NCBI GenBank assembly: GCA_016704445.1 | Contig: JADJAE010000025.1 | Location: 1 to 64,000, forward strand | Source of the DNA: Deltaproteobacteria bacterium | GTDB lineage: Bacteria; Myxococcota_A; Polyangia; Polyangiales; Ga0077539 | Direction of reading: 5' to 3' | Length of the DNA: 64,000 nucleotides | Shown here: positions 15,946 through 24,540 of the stretch, one piece after another | Position numbering within the stretch: position 1 is the first letter of the stretch | Layout: each line of letters opens with the position of its first letter | The notes under the pieces: model-generated | Told to the model about the DNA's origin: nothing | The model's database searches: none | Seen by the model: only the letters and a program-made list of their open reading frames with translations | Translations under genes and position numbers: made by a program

Positions 15946-18252
15946 CCGGCAGGTTCGGCGTGCACCCCGCCGATTAGCGGTGCTTGCTCCGCGTTCACCT
16001 GCCTGTGCCCGGCCGGCCAGACCAACTGCGGTGGCATCTGTCGCGCGACGGGCGCCACGTGCACCTCGGCGGGCACGGGAGGCTGCGCCCAGAGCGGCAC
16101 CATCGTCTGCTCGGGCACCACCACGGCGTGCAGCGTCGGACCGCGCACCTCGGGCGCCTGCACCACGCCCACCAACGGCGTGTGCGACGGCACCGGCACC
16201 TGCGTGTGCGCGGCCGGTCAGACCAACTGCTCGGGCGTATGCAACACCACGGGTGCAGCGTGCTCAGCAGGCGTGGGCGCGTGCCGGGTCGTGGGCACGA
16301 TCGTTTGCTCGGGTACCACCACAACGTGCACCGCTGTTGCTGGCACGCCCAACCCGACGGCCTACACCCGCGTGGCAACGGCCCAGACCTGGCTCGACGC
16401 GTGCTCCGGCGGGACGGGGCGGGCGACGTGGATGCCGACGACCGACGACAGCGCCACGAGCACGACGATCCCGTTCTCGTTCTCGTTCTTCGGTTCCGGG
16501 TACACGACCATTGGCTTCAGCACGAACGGCGCGATTGGCTTCCCCTCGGTGACCTCGTCGTGGGGGAACACGACGATCCCGAGCGGCAACCCGAACTCGA
16601 TCTTCCCGTTCTGGGACGACCTCTACACGAGCCCGACCGGCGTCTGCACGTCGACCTTCGGCTCGGCGCCCAACCGCCAGTTCGTGGTCCAGTGGACGGG
16701 CACGTATTACTTCGGCGGTGACGATGGCTCGCGGCTCAACTTCGAGGCGGTCCTGAGCGAGTCGACGAACACGATCGACCTGCTCTACAACGGCATGACC
16801 GGCCAGGGTGATCGCGCCACTGGCAATAGCGCCACGATCGGCATCGAAGGCCCCGCGGGTCGGTACTCCGACCAGGTCGGCGTAAACGTCGCCGGCTCGA
16901 TCACCAACCTGCGCTACCAGCCGACCGGCGAGACCTGCAATAGCGTCGACGACAACTGCAATGGGGTGGTCGACGAAGGCCTCGGGCCGCTGGTCTGCGG
17001 CATCGGTGCGTGCCGCCGTACGGCAACCGCTTGCGTGAGCGGCGTGACGCAGACCTGCACTCCGGGCACGCCCACGGCGGAGACCTGCAATGGCGTCGAC
17101 GACAACTGCAACGGCACGATCGACGAGGGTGCAGGGACTACCTACTACCGCGACGTTGACGGCGACGGGTACGGCAGCGTCTCGTCGGGTACGGTCGTGG
17201 CGTGCAGCATGCCGGGCGGCTATTCCCCCAGCAGCGCCGACTGCAACGACTCCAACGCGGCGGTCCATCCTGGGGGGACTGAGGTCTGCAATAGCGTCGA
17301 CGACAACTGCAACGGCACCGTAGACGACATTGCCGCCGTCGGATGCAGCTACAACTCTTGCGTTGGCGGTACGACCTACTGCTCCGGCGGGGCGCAGTAC
17401 TGCACCTACGGCTATTACTACGCGTCTGGGACGCCCTGCGGAGGCGGCTTCACCTGCAATGGATCGGGGAGTTGTGTCTCGCCGTCGCCCGTGAACGATC
17501 GCTGCTCGAGTGCAACGGCGCTCAGCCTTGGGGCTTACGGCAATGTGACCACCGTGTCCGGTAACACCTGCTCTGCGGCCCACGACACCAACGGTCTTTG
17601 CGGCGCATCCAATGTCTCGGGCGATGTCTTCTACTCATTCACCATTTCCCAGCGCGAACTTGTGTACTTCGATGCGTTGGGCTCCACCTATGACACCGTG
17701 CTCTTCCTCATGCCGTCGTGCTCTTCGGCGCAGCCCGCAGGTTGGGCCTGCAACGACGACTCTTGCAGTACCTTTCAGAGTCAGGGCGTGCAGGTTCTCA
17801 ACGCGGGCACCTACTACCTGGTGGTGGGCGGATTCTCCTCCAGCTGCGGTGCCTTCTCCGTGCACTTGCAGCATTTGCCTGCGTCGAACCTTGCTAACGA
17901 GATCTCGCGCGGTGTGACGTCAAATGTGATGGGCACCACGTCGGGACAGCCCAACCGCGTCACACCGACCTGCGGCTACTCCGTTGCGCCGGACGTCACT
18001 TACTACTACACGACCTGCCCGGGGCAGGGAGCTGGCACTATGAACGCGACCACCTGCTCCCGCGCGACCTGGGACACCGTCCTCAACTACCGCCAGGGTA
18101 ATACTACGGCAACTTTCTGCAACGATGACGCATGCGCCTTTCAGTCGTCGATCAGTGGGTCCGTCGTAGGAGGCGGATCCGTCAACGCCCTCTACATTGA
18201 TGGATACAGTAGCTCTTCTGGTACCTACACCATCAACACGTTCCTGCCATGA
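13363..18252 (+). CDS. Giant Cys-rich surface protein, segment 5: end of array, NIDO-like, MopE and PPC-like domains (C-terminus)
   Basis: The authentic frame from about 13412 to the natural stop at 18250-18252. One local out-of-frame patch at 13616-13665 is self-compensating (an extra G, then one base lost in CCTTGCGG). The array ends near 15945. Then come two Cys-rich CxCPAGQTNC modules (15.96-16.36 kb) and a NIDO-like β-rich region at 16.36-16.91 kb (FSFSFFGSGYTTIGFSTNG ... IFPFWDDLY). Three MopE motifs follow near 16930, 17081 and 17281, with the classical YYRDVDGDGYG/ADCND calcium-type segment between the last two. Two PPC-like β-domains (about 17490-17880 and 17890-18250) close the protein. 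A covering of PPC-like domains at the C-terminus is common in secreted myxobacterial proteins. The stop overlaps the next start as ATGA, so the lipoprotein downstream is probably translationally coupled. Confidence 0.82.
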   Translation: MRRPATARRRRVRRTARVGAGVICRGSTGACDLAETCNGTVTVCPADSARVGAGVTCRGSVGACDLAETCNGSATLCPTDNRVGSGGDVPRFGGRVRPAETCNGTATACPTNGRVSSGTICRGSVGACDLAETCNGTATACPTNGRVSSGTICRGSVGACDLAETCNGTATACPTNSARVGAGVICRGSTGACDLAETCNGTVTVCPADSARVGAGVICRGSVGACDLAETCNGSTTLCPTDNRVGSGVTCRGSVGACDLAETCNGTATACPTNGRVSSGTICRGSVGACDLAETCNGTATACPTNSARVGAGVICRGSTGACDLAETCNGTVTVCPADSARVGAGVTCRGSAGACDLAETCNGSTTLCPTDNRVGAGVTCRGSAGACDLAETCNGSTTLCPTDNRVGSGVICRSSVGACDLAETCNGSVTACPTDNRVGSGVICRSSVGACDLAETCNGTATACPTDNRVGAGVTCRGSVGACDLAETCNGSVTACPTDNRVSAGVICRGSVGACDLAETCNGSATLCPANGPRVSAGTICRGAVGACDLAETCNGTTTLCPATGPRVGAGVICRGSSGACDLAETCNGTTTLCPADNRVGAGVTCRGSAGACDLAETCNGSVTACPTDNRVGAGVTCRGSVGACDLAETCNGTVTVCPADSARVGAGVTCRGSAGACDLAETCNGSTTLCPTDNRVGSGVICRGSSGACDLAETCNGTTTLCPANGPRVSAGTICRGAVGACDLAETCNGTTTLCPANGPRVGAGTICRGSVGACDLAETCNGTVTVCPADSARVGAGVTCRGSVGACDLAETCNGSTTLCPTDNRVSAGVTCRGSAGVCDLAETCNGSATVCPTDNPRPAGSACTPPISGACSAFTCLCPAGQTNCGGICRATGATCTSAGTGGCAQSGTIVCSGTTTACSVGPRTSGACTTPTNGVCDGTGTCVCAAGQTNCSGVCNTTGAACSAGVGACRVVGTIVCSGTTTTCTAVAGTPNPTAYTRVATAQTWLDACSGGTGRATWMPTTDDSATSTTIPFSFSFFGSGYTTIGFSTNGAIGFPSVTSSWGNTTIPSGNPNSIFPFWDDLYTSPTGVCTSTFGSAPNRQFVVQWTGTYYFGGDDGSRLNFEAVLSESTNTIDLLYNGMTGQGDRATGNSATIGIEGPAGRYSDQVGVNVAGSITNLRYQPTGETCNSVDDNCNGVVDEGLGPLVCGIGACRRTATACVSGVTQTCTPGTPTAETCNGVDDNCNGTIDEGAGTTYYRDVDGDGYGSVSSGTVVACSMPGGYSPSSADCNDSNAAVHPGGTEVCNSVDDNCNGTVDDIAAVGCSYNSCVGGTTYCSGGAQYCTYGYYYASGTPCGGGFTCNGSGSCVSPSPVNDRCSSATALSLGAYGNVTTVSGNTCSAAHDTNGLCGASNVSGDVFYSFTISQRELVYFDALGSTYDTVLFLMPSCSSAQPAGWACNDDSCSTFQSQGVQVLNAGTYYLVVGGFSSSCGAFSVHLQHLPASNLANEISRGVTSNVMGTTSGQPNRVTPTCGYSVAPDVTYYYTTCPGQGAGTMNATTCSRATWDTVLNYRQGNTTATFCNDDACAFQSSISGSVVGGGSVNALYIDGYSSSSGTYTINTFLP

Positions 18253-19310
18253 GTTCAAGAGTGCTCCAGAACCATCATCGCCTCGCACTGCAGTTTCTGT
18301 GTTTCTGCGCAGTACTTGCGGCATGTACGAACAACGACTCACGGCCGGATGTGTCGACCACAGCCCATGACGCGTCTCTGCGCGACGCCATGGCAGCCGA
18401 CTCCCAGACCACGGATGAACACGCGGGGGACCTTGGGGCCGACTCGGCACGGTCCGACGACCTGGGGATCGTGGACGCTGGTTCGTTGGATTCGGCCGAT
18501 AGAGATGTTGAATCGGACCTCGGTGGCGATGCCTCTCTGGATCGACCCAGCGTGGATTTCGACGCCAATCAGATGACGGACGTCGTTGGTCCCTGCGTAC
18601 CGGATGCGAGCCAGGACACCAGCCAGGACGTTGTAGGCATCGATGACACGGGCGCTTGCCCTTCGGGCACAACCCGCTGCGGTGCCCGCTGCGTCAGCCT
18701 CGCAACGGACCCAGAGCACTGCGGGAGTTGTGATAATTCCTGCATGCCAGGGCGCATGTGCAGTGGGGGCGCGTGCCTCCTGGAGCCCTCATGCCCCGCC
18801 GGATCAACCCGCTGCGGCACAGTGTGCACAAACCTCACGATCGATCCGACAAACTGCGGAAGTTGCGGGCACGCATGCCCCGTCGGAGGGAGATGTGAGG
18901 CCAGTGCTTGCCTTTTGATGTGCACGGGCGGGACAACGCGCTGTGGAGACCTGTGCGTCGAACTACAGACGGACGCCGCGCATTGTGGTCGCTGCGACCG
19001 CACTTGCCCAGAAGGACAGGCTTGCGCCGGCGGCTCGTGCACGGATATCTCATGCCCTACGGGCCTCGTGCGGTGTGATGGCATGTGCGTCGACCTGCAG
19101 CGCGATGCACAGCACTGCGGGGGATGCGGAACAACCTGCTCTGGCGGTCAACTCTGTAACGCCGGCACATGCGGCGCACCTCCGTGTACAGGTAGGTTCG
19201 GGATGTGTGCTGCTCGGTGCACCGACCTCCAGACTGACAACAATCACTGTGGTACATGCGATACGGTCTGTCCGATGGGACAGAGTTGCCGTGACGGTCT
19301 CTGCGTCTGA
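18249..19310 (+). CDS. Stig1-like Cys-rich lipoprotein
   Basis: 353 residues. The start overlaps the giant gene's stop as ATGA. The N-terminus is a lipoprotein signal with lipobox LAAC (Cys26), so the mature protein is probably lipid-anchored. Residues about 27-135 form an Asp/Ser-rich linker without Cys. Residues about 135-353 carry five tandem Cys-rich repeats of the form C(P/T)xGxxRCGxxCVxLxTDxxHCGxCxxxCxxGxxCxxGxC. This resembles Stig1/stigma-specific repeats, which are common in myxobacterial lipoproteins. Coupling to the giant secreted protein suggests the two are made together, perhaps as a surface complex; this is inference. No enzymatic motif is visible. Confidence 0.85.
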   Translation: MSSRVLQNHHRLALQFLCFCAVLAACTNNDSRPDVSTTAHDASLRDAMAADSQTTDEHAGDLGADSARSDDLGIVDAGSLDSADRDVESDLGGDASLDRPSVDFDANQMTDVVGPCVPDASQDTSQDVVGIDDTGACPSGTTRCGARCVSLATDPEHCGSCDNSCMPGRMCSGGACLLEPSCPAGSTRCGTVCTNLTIDPTNCGSCGHACPVGGRCEASACLLMCTGGTTRCGDLCVELQTDAAHCGRCDRTCPEGQACAGGSCTDISCPTGLVRCDGMCVDLQRDAQHCGGCGTTCSGGQLCNAGTCGAPPCTGRFGMCAARCTDLQTDNNHCGTCDTVCPMGQSCRDGLCV

Positions 19311-19323
19311 CCCGATTCCCTCG

Positions 19324-19345
19324 TTCGGCGCCTGGCGCGCCCGAA
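19324..19345. terminator. Possible bidirectional hairpin between convergent genes
   Basis: In the 37-bp gap between the lipoprotein stop and the tatA stop, TTCGGCGC and GCGCCCGAA can pair with one bulged base around a CTGGC loop. No T-run is obvious. Position between convergent genes is the main support. Confidence 0.35.
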
Positions 19346-19347
19346 TT

Positions 19348-19578
19348 CTACGCCTTCGGGGCTTCTTCCACGTGCGCGACAGGCCGGGCCTGTTCGGGGA
19401 GCGCCGCGCTCTGGGGCGGTGCCGGCGTGGGCCCCTCGTCGCCTTCCTTGAGCCCCTTCTTGAAGTTGCTCAGCCCCGAGCCGAGGCTGCGCCCGAGCTC
19501 CGGCAGCTTCGCGGCCCCAAACAACAACAGGACGATCACCAGGATGATCATCAACTCCGACGCACCCATACCGAACAT
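19348..19578 (-). CDS. tatA: Sec-independent protein translocase subunit TatA
   Basis: 76 residues. TatA forms the pore-like component of the twin-arginine translocase, which exports folded proteins across the inner membrane. The sequence starts MFGMGASELMIILVIVLLLF, has a single membrane segment (about residues 5-20), then the FG hinge (F20-G21) and the conserved amphipathic helix AKLPELGRSLGSGLSNFKKG. An acidic/Pro-rich tail follows. The ATG at 19578 is preceded by AGAAGAGGTCACG, a plausible ribosome site. No tatB or tatC is adjacent, which is usual when tatA stands alone. Length and hinge motif fit TatA/E better than TatB. Confidence 0.93.
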   Translation of the reverse strand: MFGMGASELMIILVIVLLLFGAAKLPELGRSLGSGLSNFKKGLKEGDEGPTPAPPQSAALPEQARPVAHVEEAPKA

Positions 19579-19643
19579 CGTGACCTCTTCTGGCGCCGAG
19601 GCGCGACGCCAGCCCGGTTCGTAGCACCTCCGGTCACCGGGCA

Positions 19644-19997
19644 TCAATGTGACCCTCTGGCGGCGCCCGTGCGAACAGGAGGCGCAGTGACGGAATCGAG
19701 TCGGCGACGTGCCGCTCGGGGCGAGCGACGCTTCGCACGAGGGGTCGGATCGCCGGGCGTTCCGGGGGGAAAAGCCATGCATCGTTCGGCGACGAGCACG
19801 GCGTACGCACAGAGCACGACGCTCATGTGGTGGTGCCAACCGGGCCAACTTCGACCCTCGTAATGATCGAAGCCCACCTCCCCTTTCAGGTCTTCGTAGA
19901 GCCGCTCCGTGCGCCAGCGGTCCTTCAGGCGGCGCACCGGTTCCTTCTTCTTCGTCTTCTTCGGCAGGTCGCTCGCGAAGAATCGCTTCGGCGCCAC
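19644..19997 (-). pseudogene. Transposase remnant, C-terminal part (IS701/IS4-like)
   Basis: Residues RTERLYEDLKGEVGFDHYEG followed by RSWPGWHHHMSVVLCAYAVL match the conserved C-terminal region of IS701-type DDE transposases (ExxYxxLKxELGxDHFEGRSWxGxHHH). Only about 90 recognisable residues remain, against about 400 in a full enzyme, and no upstream catalytic Asp region is found. The last ~30 residues are Arg-rich. The GTG used as start is probably only an internal Val codon. This is a dead fragment lying just upstream of, and divergent from, the glycosyltransferase cluster. Confidence 0.75.
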
Positions 19998-20107
19998 CTC
20001 GCCCCTGGAGGGGGTGACGCCACGACGGATCGCCGTGGTTGTTGGCGACGGACGATCCCCGGTAGAAGTGGGGGTCTGCTGTTCCGCAGCAGCGGAGACT
20101 CAGGTAC

Positions 20108-22726
20108 ATGGCTGGAAGACGGAAGGGCCAGAAAAAGCCGGAACACGTCCGCAGCCCCGGCGCGTCGACGCGTCGGCGCACCGAGCCCGAGGTGCCGACC
20201 CTGGACCGTCCACCATCGGAGGCAGAGCCCGGGCGGCTTCGCGCGCCTGACTTCGCCCCCGACCCGAGGCTGGAATCCCACTTCGCCGCGTCCTGGCTGC
20301 TGCCCCTCGTGCTCGTGCTGGGCCTCGTCGTCAGGCTCGCGCACCTCGCGTTCCTGCGGGGCTCACCGTTCTTCGCGCAACTGGTGCTCGACGCCCGCTT
20401 CTACGATGCGTGGGCGCAGCGCCTCGCCGCAGGGCGGTGGATCGGTGACGCCGCGTTCTGGGTCGACCCGCTCTACGCCTACTTCCTGGGGTTCTTCTAC
20501 GAGATGGCCGGGTACGGCCTGCTGCTCCCGAGGGTCACGAACGCGCTCATGGGCACTGCCACAGCGCTCGTGGTCGCCCAGGTTGCGGGGCGGGTGTGGT
20601 CGTCGCGCGCTGCCGCCGTCCTCGCTGCCCTGGCCGTCGCCCTCTTCATCCCCGCCATCCACTACGAGGGTCAGCCGGAGAAGACCGCGCTGAGCATCGT
20701 GCTCATCGCCCTCGCCCTGGCCCTCTTCCTCCGCACCGGCACCAACCGGGACCTCCGCGCCGTGCTGAGCGCTGGCCTTGTGACCGGTCTGGCCGTGCTG
20801 GCGCGTGGCAACGCGCTGATCTTCGTCCCCGCTGGCGCCATGGCCCTCGGACTTGGCTGGGAACGCGACGACCAGGACGTCGGCGAGCTGCTACCTCGCC
20901 CGCAGCGGCTACGTCGCGCGGGGGTCTACCTGGCCGCGTCGCTCTCGATCATCGGGTTCGCGACGGCGCACAACTACGCCGCGTCGCGGGAGTTCGTGCT
21001 CACGACGACCAACCTCGGGATCAACCTCTACATCGGCAACCACGACGGGAACGAGTACGGGTACTACAGCGAGCCGCCCTTTCTGCAGCCCGACACCCGC
21101 ACGGAGCAGTCCAACTTCCGCGAGGAGGCCGAGCGGCGCACGGGACACTCGATGCACGACGCCGAGCTCTCACGCTACTGGCGCGACCAGGCCTGGGAGG
21201 CCGTGACAGCGGACCCAGGGCTGGCCATCCGCCGCACCCTGCACAAGCTCCAGCTCGCGCTGAACGACCACGATGTCCCCGACAGCGAGGACATCGCCCT
21301 GGTCGCGGAGTGGTCGCCCATCCTGCGCTCGCCCGTCCTGCGGATGGGCGGGCTCCTGCCGCTGGCCCTGCTGGGCGTCGTTGCGGGCTGGCGCCGTCGC
21401 CAGGTGCGGGTCGTCGCGGCCGTCGCGGGGCTCTACCTCGCGACGCTGCTCCCCTTCTTCATCATGGGACGGCTGCGGGTGCAGCTCGTCGTCCCCATGG
21501 CGGTGCTCGCCGCGGGCGGGGTGCTGTGGCTCGTGCAGGTCGGGCGCGCGCGAGATCGTGTCGCGCTGACCTGGAGCGCCGCGCTGCTCCTGCTGGGTGG
21601 GCTCGTGGCGTTCTACCAACCCGACTGGATGGAGCAGCGCATCTCATCGGGCCTCGCCATCGGCTGGAACAACCTCGGCGCGTCCTTCACCGAGTCGGGC
21701 GACGAGCGCGCCGCCACCCAGGCCTACGAGCGGGCCGTCGCGATCAACGACGCGTCGGTCCCCGCCGCGCTCCGGACGCTCGGCGACATCTATCTCCGTC
21801 GGCGGGAGTACGCTCGCGCGGAGGTCCACATGCGCCGCGTGATGGAGCTGCGCCCCGACAGCCGCAGTGCCCGGTCGGCCCTCATCCGGCTCTACGACAC
21901 CATGCTGCAGGACCCGCGCTACCGCGACGACGCGGAGATCCGACAGCGCCGAACAGATATCGCTGGCCCGGGCGCCGCGAGCCCGGCGCCGTCGACCGGA
22001 CCGCTCCAGGGGCGCTCTCTCATGACGCAGGTCCGGGGCCTCCGCAGCGCGGGCCGCAACGACGAGGCCATCCGGGTGCTACAGGAGGCCGCGCGGACAG
22101 GTCCCTACGACGAAGGCGTGCACTACCTCCTCGGCGAGCTGATGGGCCGACACGCCACCCCCGACGCCATGATCGCGTATTTCTCGGAGGAGGTGCGGCG
22201 CGACCCCAAGCCCCAGTCGAGCCAGTACTTCTGGGCGCAGGGTCTTGCGCGCAAGGGCGATCTGGCCGCCGCCATCGATCATCTCCGCCGTGCGTTGGAG
22301 ATCGATCCGGCGCACGAGATGAGCCAGTACTACTGGGGCGAGCTGCTCGAGCGGCAGGGCCGCTTCGCCGAAGCGCTCGAGCACTACACCGAGGCCGGGC
22401 GCATTCACCCCGAGTTCCGGTCGGCGCTGGAGGCGGCGGCCCGGCTGAGCGAGCAGCTCGGACGCCGGGTCGAGGCGGCGACCCTGCGCACGCAGGCCGC
22501 GGCGGCCGACCCCAACACGGTGCGGCGCTTCTACTACTGGGCTCGCTACCTTCAGCAACACCGCCGCTATGGTCCTGCGATGGCCGAGGTCCGGCGGATG
22601 CTCGCGGAGCGCCCCACGGATGCCGACGCGCTGCGGCTGCGCGACGTGCTGCTCACCCAGATCGGTGACGCCGCCGTGCCCGACGAACCCTCCGCGCCGA
22701 CCGCGCGTCGGCAGACGCCACCGTGA
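20108..22726 (+). CDS. GT39-like polytopic membrane glycosyltransferase with C-terminal TPR domain (paralogue 1)
   Basis: 872 residues. A basic cytoplasmic N-terminus (about 1-60) is followed by about ten membrane segments starting WLLPLVLVLGLVVRLAHLAF. The first periplasmic loop has DARFYDAWAQRLAAGRWIG followed by FWVDPLYAYFLG, the layout of GT39/ArnT-like GT-C enzymes, which use lipid-phosphate sugars. A second conserved stretch (TTNLGINLYIGNHDGNEYGY) forms a large loop. From about residue 515 the protein becomes soluble TPR repeats (GWNNLGASFTESGDERAATQAYERAVAIN and several later units). The TPR half is longer than in the next gene. Its stop overlaps the next start (GTGA), so the three genes 20108-26117 form an operon. 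Substrate is unknown. Confidence 0.8.
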   Translation: MAGRRKGQKKPEHVRSPGASTRRRTEPEVPTLDRPPSEAEPGRLRAPDFAPDPRLESHFAASWLLPLVLVLGLVVRLAHLAFLRGSPFFAQLVLDARFYDAWAQRLAAGRWIGDAAFWVDPLYAYFLGFFYEMAGYGLLLPRVTNALMGTATALVVAQVAGRVWSSRAAAVLAALAVALFIPAIHYEGQPEKTALSIVLIALALALFLRTGTNRDLRAVLSAGLVTGLAVLARGNALIFVPAGAMALGLGWERDDQDVGELLPRPQRLRRAGVYLAASLSIIGFATAHNYAASREFVLTTTNLGINLYIGNHDGNEYGYYSEPPFLQPDTRTEQSNFREEAERRTGHSMHDAELSRYWRDQAWEAVTADPGLAIRRTLHKLQLALNDHDVPDSEDIALVAEWSPILRSPVLRMGGLLPLALLGVVAGWRRRQVRVVAAVAGLYLATLLPFFIMGRLRVQLVVPMAVLAAGGVLWLVQVGRARDRVALTWSAALLLLGGLVAFYQPDWMEQRISSGLAIGWNNLGASFTESGDERAATQAYERAVAINDASVPAALRTLGDIYLRRREYARAEVHMRRVMELRPDSRSARSALIRLYDTMLQDPRYRDDAEIRQRRTDIAGPGAASPAPSTGPLQGRSLMTQVRGLRSAGRNDEAIRVLQEAARTGPYDEGVHYLLGELMGRHATPDAMIAYFSEEVRRDPKPQSSQYFWAQGLARKGDLAAAIDHLRRALEIDPAHEMSQYYWGELLERQGRFAEALEHYTEAGRIHPEFRSALEAAARLSEQLGRRVEAATLRTQAAAADPNTVRRFYYWARYLQQHRRYGPAMAEVRRMLAERPTDADALRLRDVLLTQIGDAAVPDEPSAPTARRQTPP

Positions 22727-24540
22727 CGAGGGATCGCACCCGCATCGCGCGCCCAGAGCGCCCTGCGATCGGACCGCATCGCCCGGCTCGGGCTCCGCGG
22801 CCTCCAGCGTCCCAGGTCGTCCGAGCCGAGGAGGGACGACAGGCAAAGACGCCCTTCACCGCGCTGTGGGCGCTCCCTCTGGTGCTCGTCCTGGGCCTCG
22901 CCGTGCGGCTTGCGCACCTTGCGGCCATCTACCGTTCGCCGTTCTTCAGACCGATGTCGACCGACCCGGGGCTCGGCTTCGACGAGTGGGCGCAGAGCAT
23001 CGCGGCAGGGCGCTGGATCGACACCTCGCCCTTCTGGATCGACCCGCTCTATTCCTACCTCCTCGGGGTCTTCTACAGGGTCCTCGGTCATGGGTTGTTG
23101 ATCCCGCGGGTCATCAACCTGACCCTGGGCCTGGCGGCGGCGTATCTCGTGGCTCTGACAGCGCGGCGGGTATGGGCCTCCCGAGAGGCCGGGGTCATCG
23201 CAGCGGCGGCGAGCGTGTTCTTCGTTCCGGCCCTCTACTACGAGGGTCAGACCGAGAAGACGGCGCTGACGATCGTGCTCTTCGCGTTGGGCTTCGAGCT
23301 GCTCCAGCGCCCCGGCACGAGGGTCGCGGTCGCCGCGGGGGTCGTGGCCGGGCTCGCGACGCTGGCGCGAGGCAACCTGCTGATCTTCGTGCCGCTTGGC
23401 GCCCTGGCCCTGGCGGCGGGCTGGGACGAGGAGGACCTCGGCCAGAAGTCAGGGCGGTGCCGAGCGCGCCGGGCGGGTCTCTTCCTCGCGGGGGCGCTGC
23501 CGGTCGTCGGGCTCGCGACGGTGCACAACTACGCGGCGTCACGGGAGCTCGTGCTCACGACGACCAACCTCGGGATCAACCTGTATCTCGGCAACCATGA
23601 CGGGAACGAGCACGGGTACTTCACCCCGCCGGACTTTCTCGATCAGCGTCACCGTTCCGAGCAGCCCCACTTTCGCGCGGAGGCCCTCCGTCGGACGGGG
23701 CGGCCGATGACCGACGCCGAGCTGTCTCGGTACTGGACCGCCCAGACGCTGCAGGCCATGGCCGCGAAGCCGGGCCTCGCGCTGCGTCGCACCGTCCACA
23801 AGCTCCAGCTCGTGTTGCACAACGACGAGGTCGCCGACCAGGACGACATCGCCCTGATGGTCGAGTACTCCCCCGTGCTGCGCCTGCCCATCGTCTGGTG
23901 GGGGACGCTCCTCCCCATGGCCGTGCTGGGCGCCGTGACGGGCTGGCGTCGTCGGCGGGTCCGGGTGCTGGTGGCTGGCTCCGCGCTCTACCTCGCGACG
24001 CTGCTCCCCTTCTTCATCATGGGCCGCCTCCGGATCCAGGTGCTGCCGGCCCTGGCCGTGCTGGGCGCAGGTGGGCTCCTCTGGATCGTCGAGAGGCTCC
24101 GCTCGCGCGACCGCCGCGCCCTGCTGCGCGGCGCGGTCCTGCTGGCGGCGTGCGCCGTCGTCGTGCTGGCGCGGCCCGATTGGATGACCCGGCGTCGCAA
24201 CTCGCTGGTCGCCATCGACTGGAACAACCTCGGGTCCGCCCTGCTGGAGCGCGGTGACACACCCGGCGCCATCCGGGCCTACGAGCGGGCGGTCTCCGTC
24301 AACGCAGCGTCGGTGCCGGCCGCGCTTCGGGTGCTGGGCCAGCTCTACTTCCAGCGCGGCGAGTACGCCCGGGCCGAGGTGCACATGCGCCGCGTGCTCG
24401 AGCTCCGCCCCGACAGTCGCAGCGCCCTCGCGGCCCTTACGGCCCTCTACGACGCCATGCTCCAGGACCCGCGCTACCGTGACGACGCCGAGCTCCGTCG
24501 CCGTCGCGCGGCTCTGCAAACGACCGAAGGCCCACGATGA
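22723..24540 (+). CDS. GT39-like polytopic membrane glycosyltransferase with short TPR tail (paralogue 2)
   Basis: 605 residues, GTG start overlapping the previous stop by 4 bp. It is a clear paralogue of its neighbour: LPLVLVLGLAVRLAHLAA, FWIDPLYSYLLGVFY, YYEGQTEKTALTIVLF, TTNLGINLYLGNHDGNEHGY and LYLATLLPFFIMGRLRIQ recur at matching positions. About ten membrane segments precede a C-terminal tail with two or three TPR units (WNNLGSALLERGDTPGAIRAYERAVSVN, then LGQLYFQRGEYARAEVHMRRVLELRP). The tail stops about 270 residues earlier than in paralogue 1. Probably arose by tandem duplication followed by loss or gain of TPR units. Predicted role: transfer of sugar from a polyprenyl carrier at the periplasmic face (family-level inference). 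Confidence 0.8.
   Translation: MTRDRTRIARPERPAIGPHRPARAPRPPASQVVRAEEGRQAKTPFTALWALPLVLVLGLAVRLAHLAAIYRSPFFRPMSTDPGLGFDEWAQSIAAGRWIDTSPFWIDPLYSYLLGVFYRVLGHGLLIPRVINLTLGLAAAYLVALTARRVWASREAGVIAAAASVFFVPALYYEGQTEKTALTIVLFALGFELLQRPGTRVAVAAGVVAGLATLARGNLLIFVPLGALALAAGWDEEDLGQKSGRCRARRAGLFLAGALPVVGLATVHNYAASRELVLTTTNLGINLYLGNHDGNEHGYFTPPDFLDQRHRSEQPHFRAEALRRTGRPMTDAELSRYWTAQTLQAMAAKPGLALRRTVHKLQLVLHNDEVADQDDIALMVEYSPVLRLPIVWWGTLLPMAVLGAVTGWRRRRVRVLVAGSALYLATLLPFFIMGRLRIQVLPALAVLGAGGLLWIVERLRSRDRRALLRGAVLLAACAVVVLARPDWMTRRRNSLVAIDWNNLGSALLERGDTPGAIRAYERAVSVNAASVPAALRVLGQLYFQRGEYARAEVHMRRVLELRPDSRSALAALTALYDAMLQDPRYRDDAELRRRRAALQTTEGPR

Noticed and set aside
10797..16199. Minus-strand open frame of 1800 codons through the repeat array (also long ones within 7550-15298)
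   Set aside because: Pure antisense of the CDLAETC units; high GC and a unit length divisible by three keep several frames open. Low-complexity Pro/Arg/Ser content, no start signal.
19348..20181. 277-codon frame that includes tatA
   Set aside because: The part before the tatA ATG is antisense or out-of-frame to the transposase remnant and the glycosyltransferase start; TatA has its own start and ribosome site at 19578.
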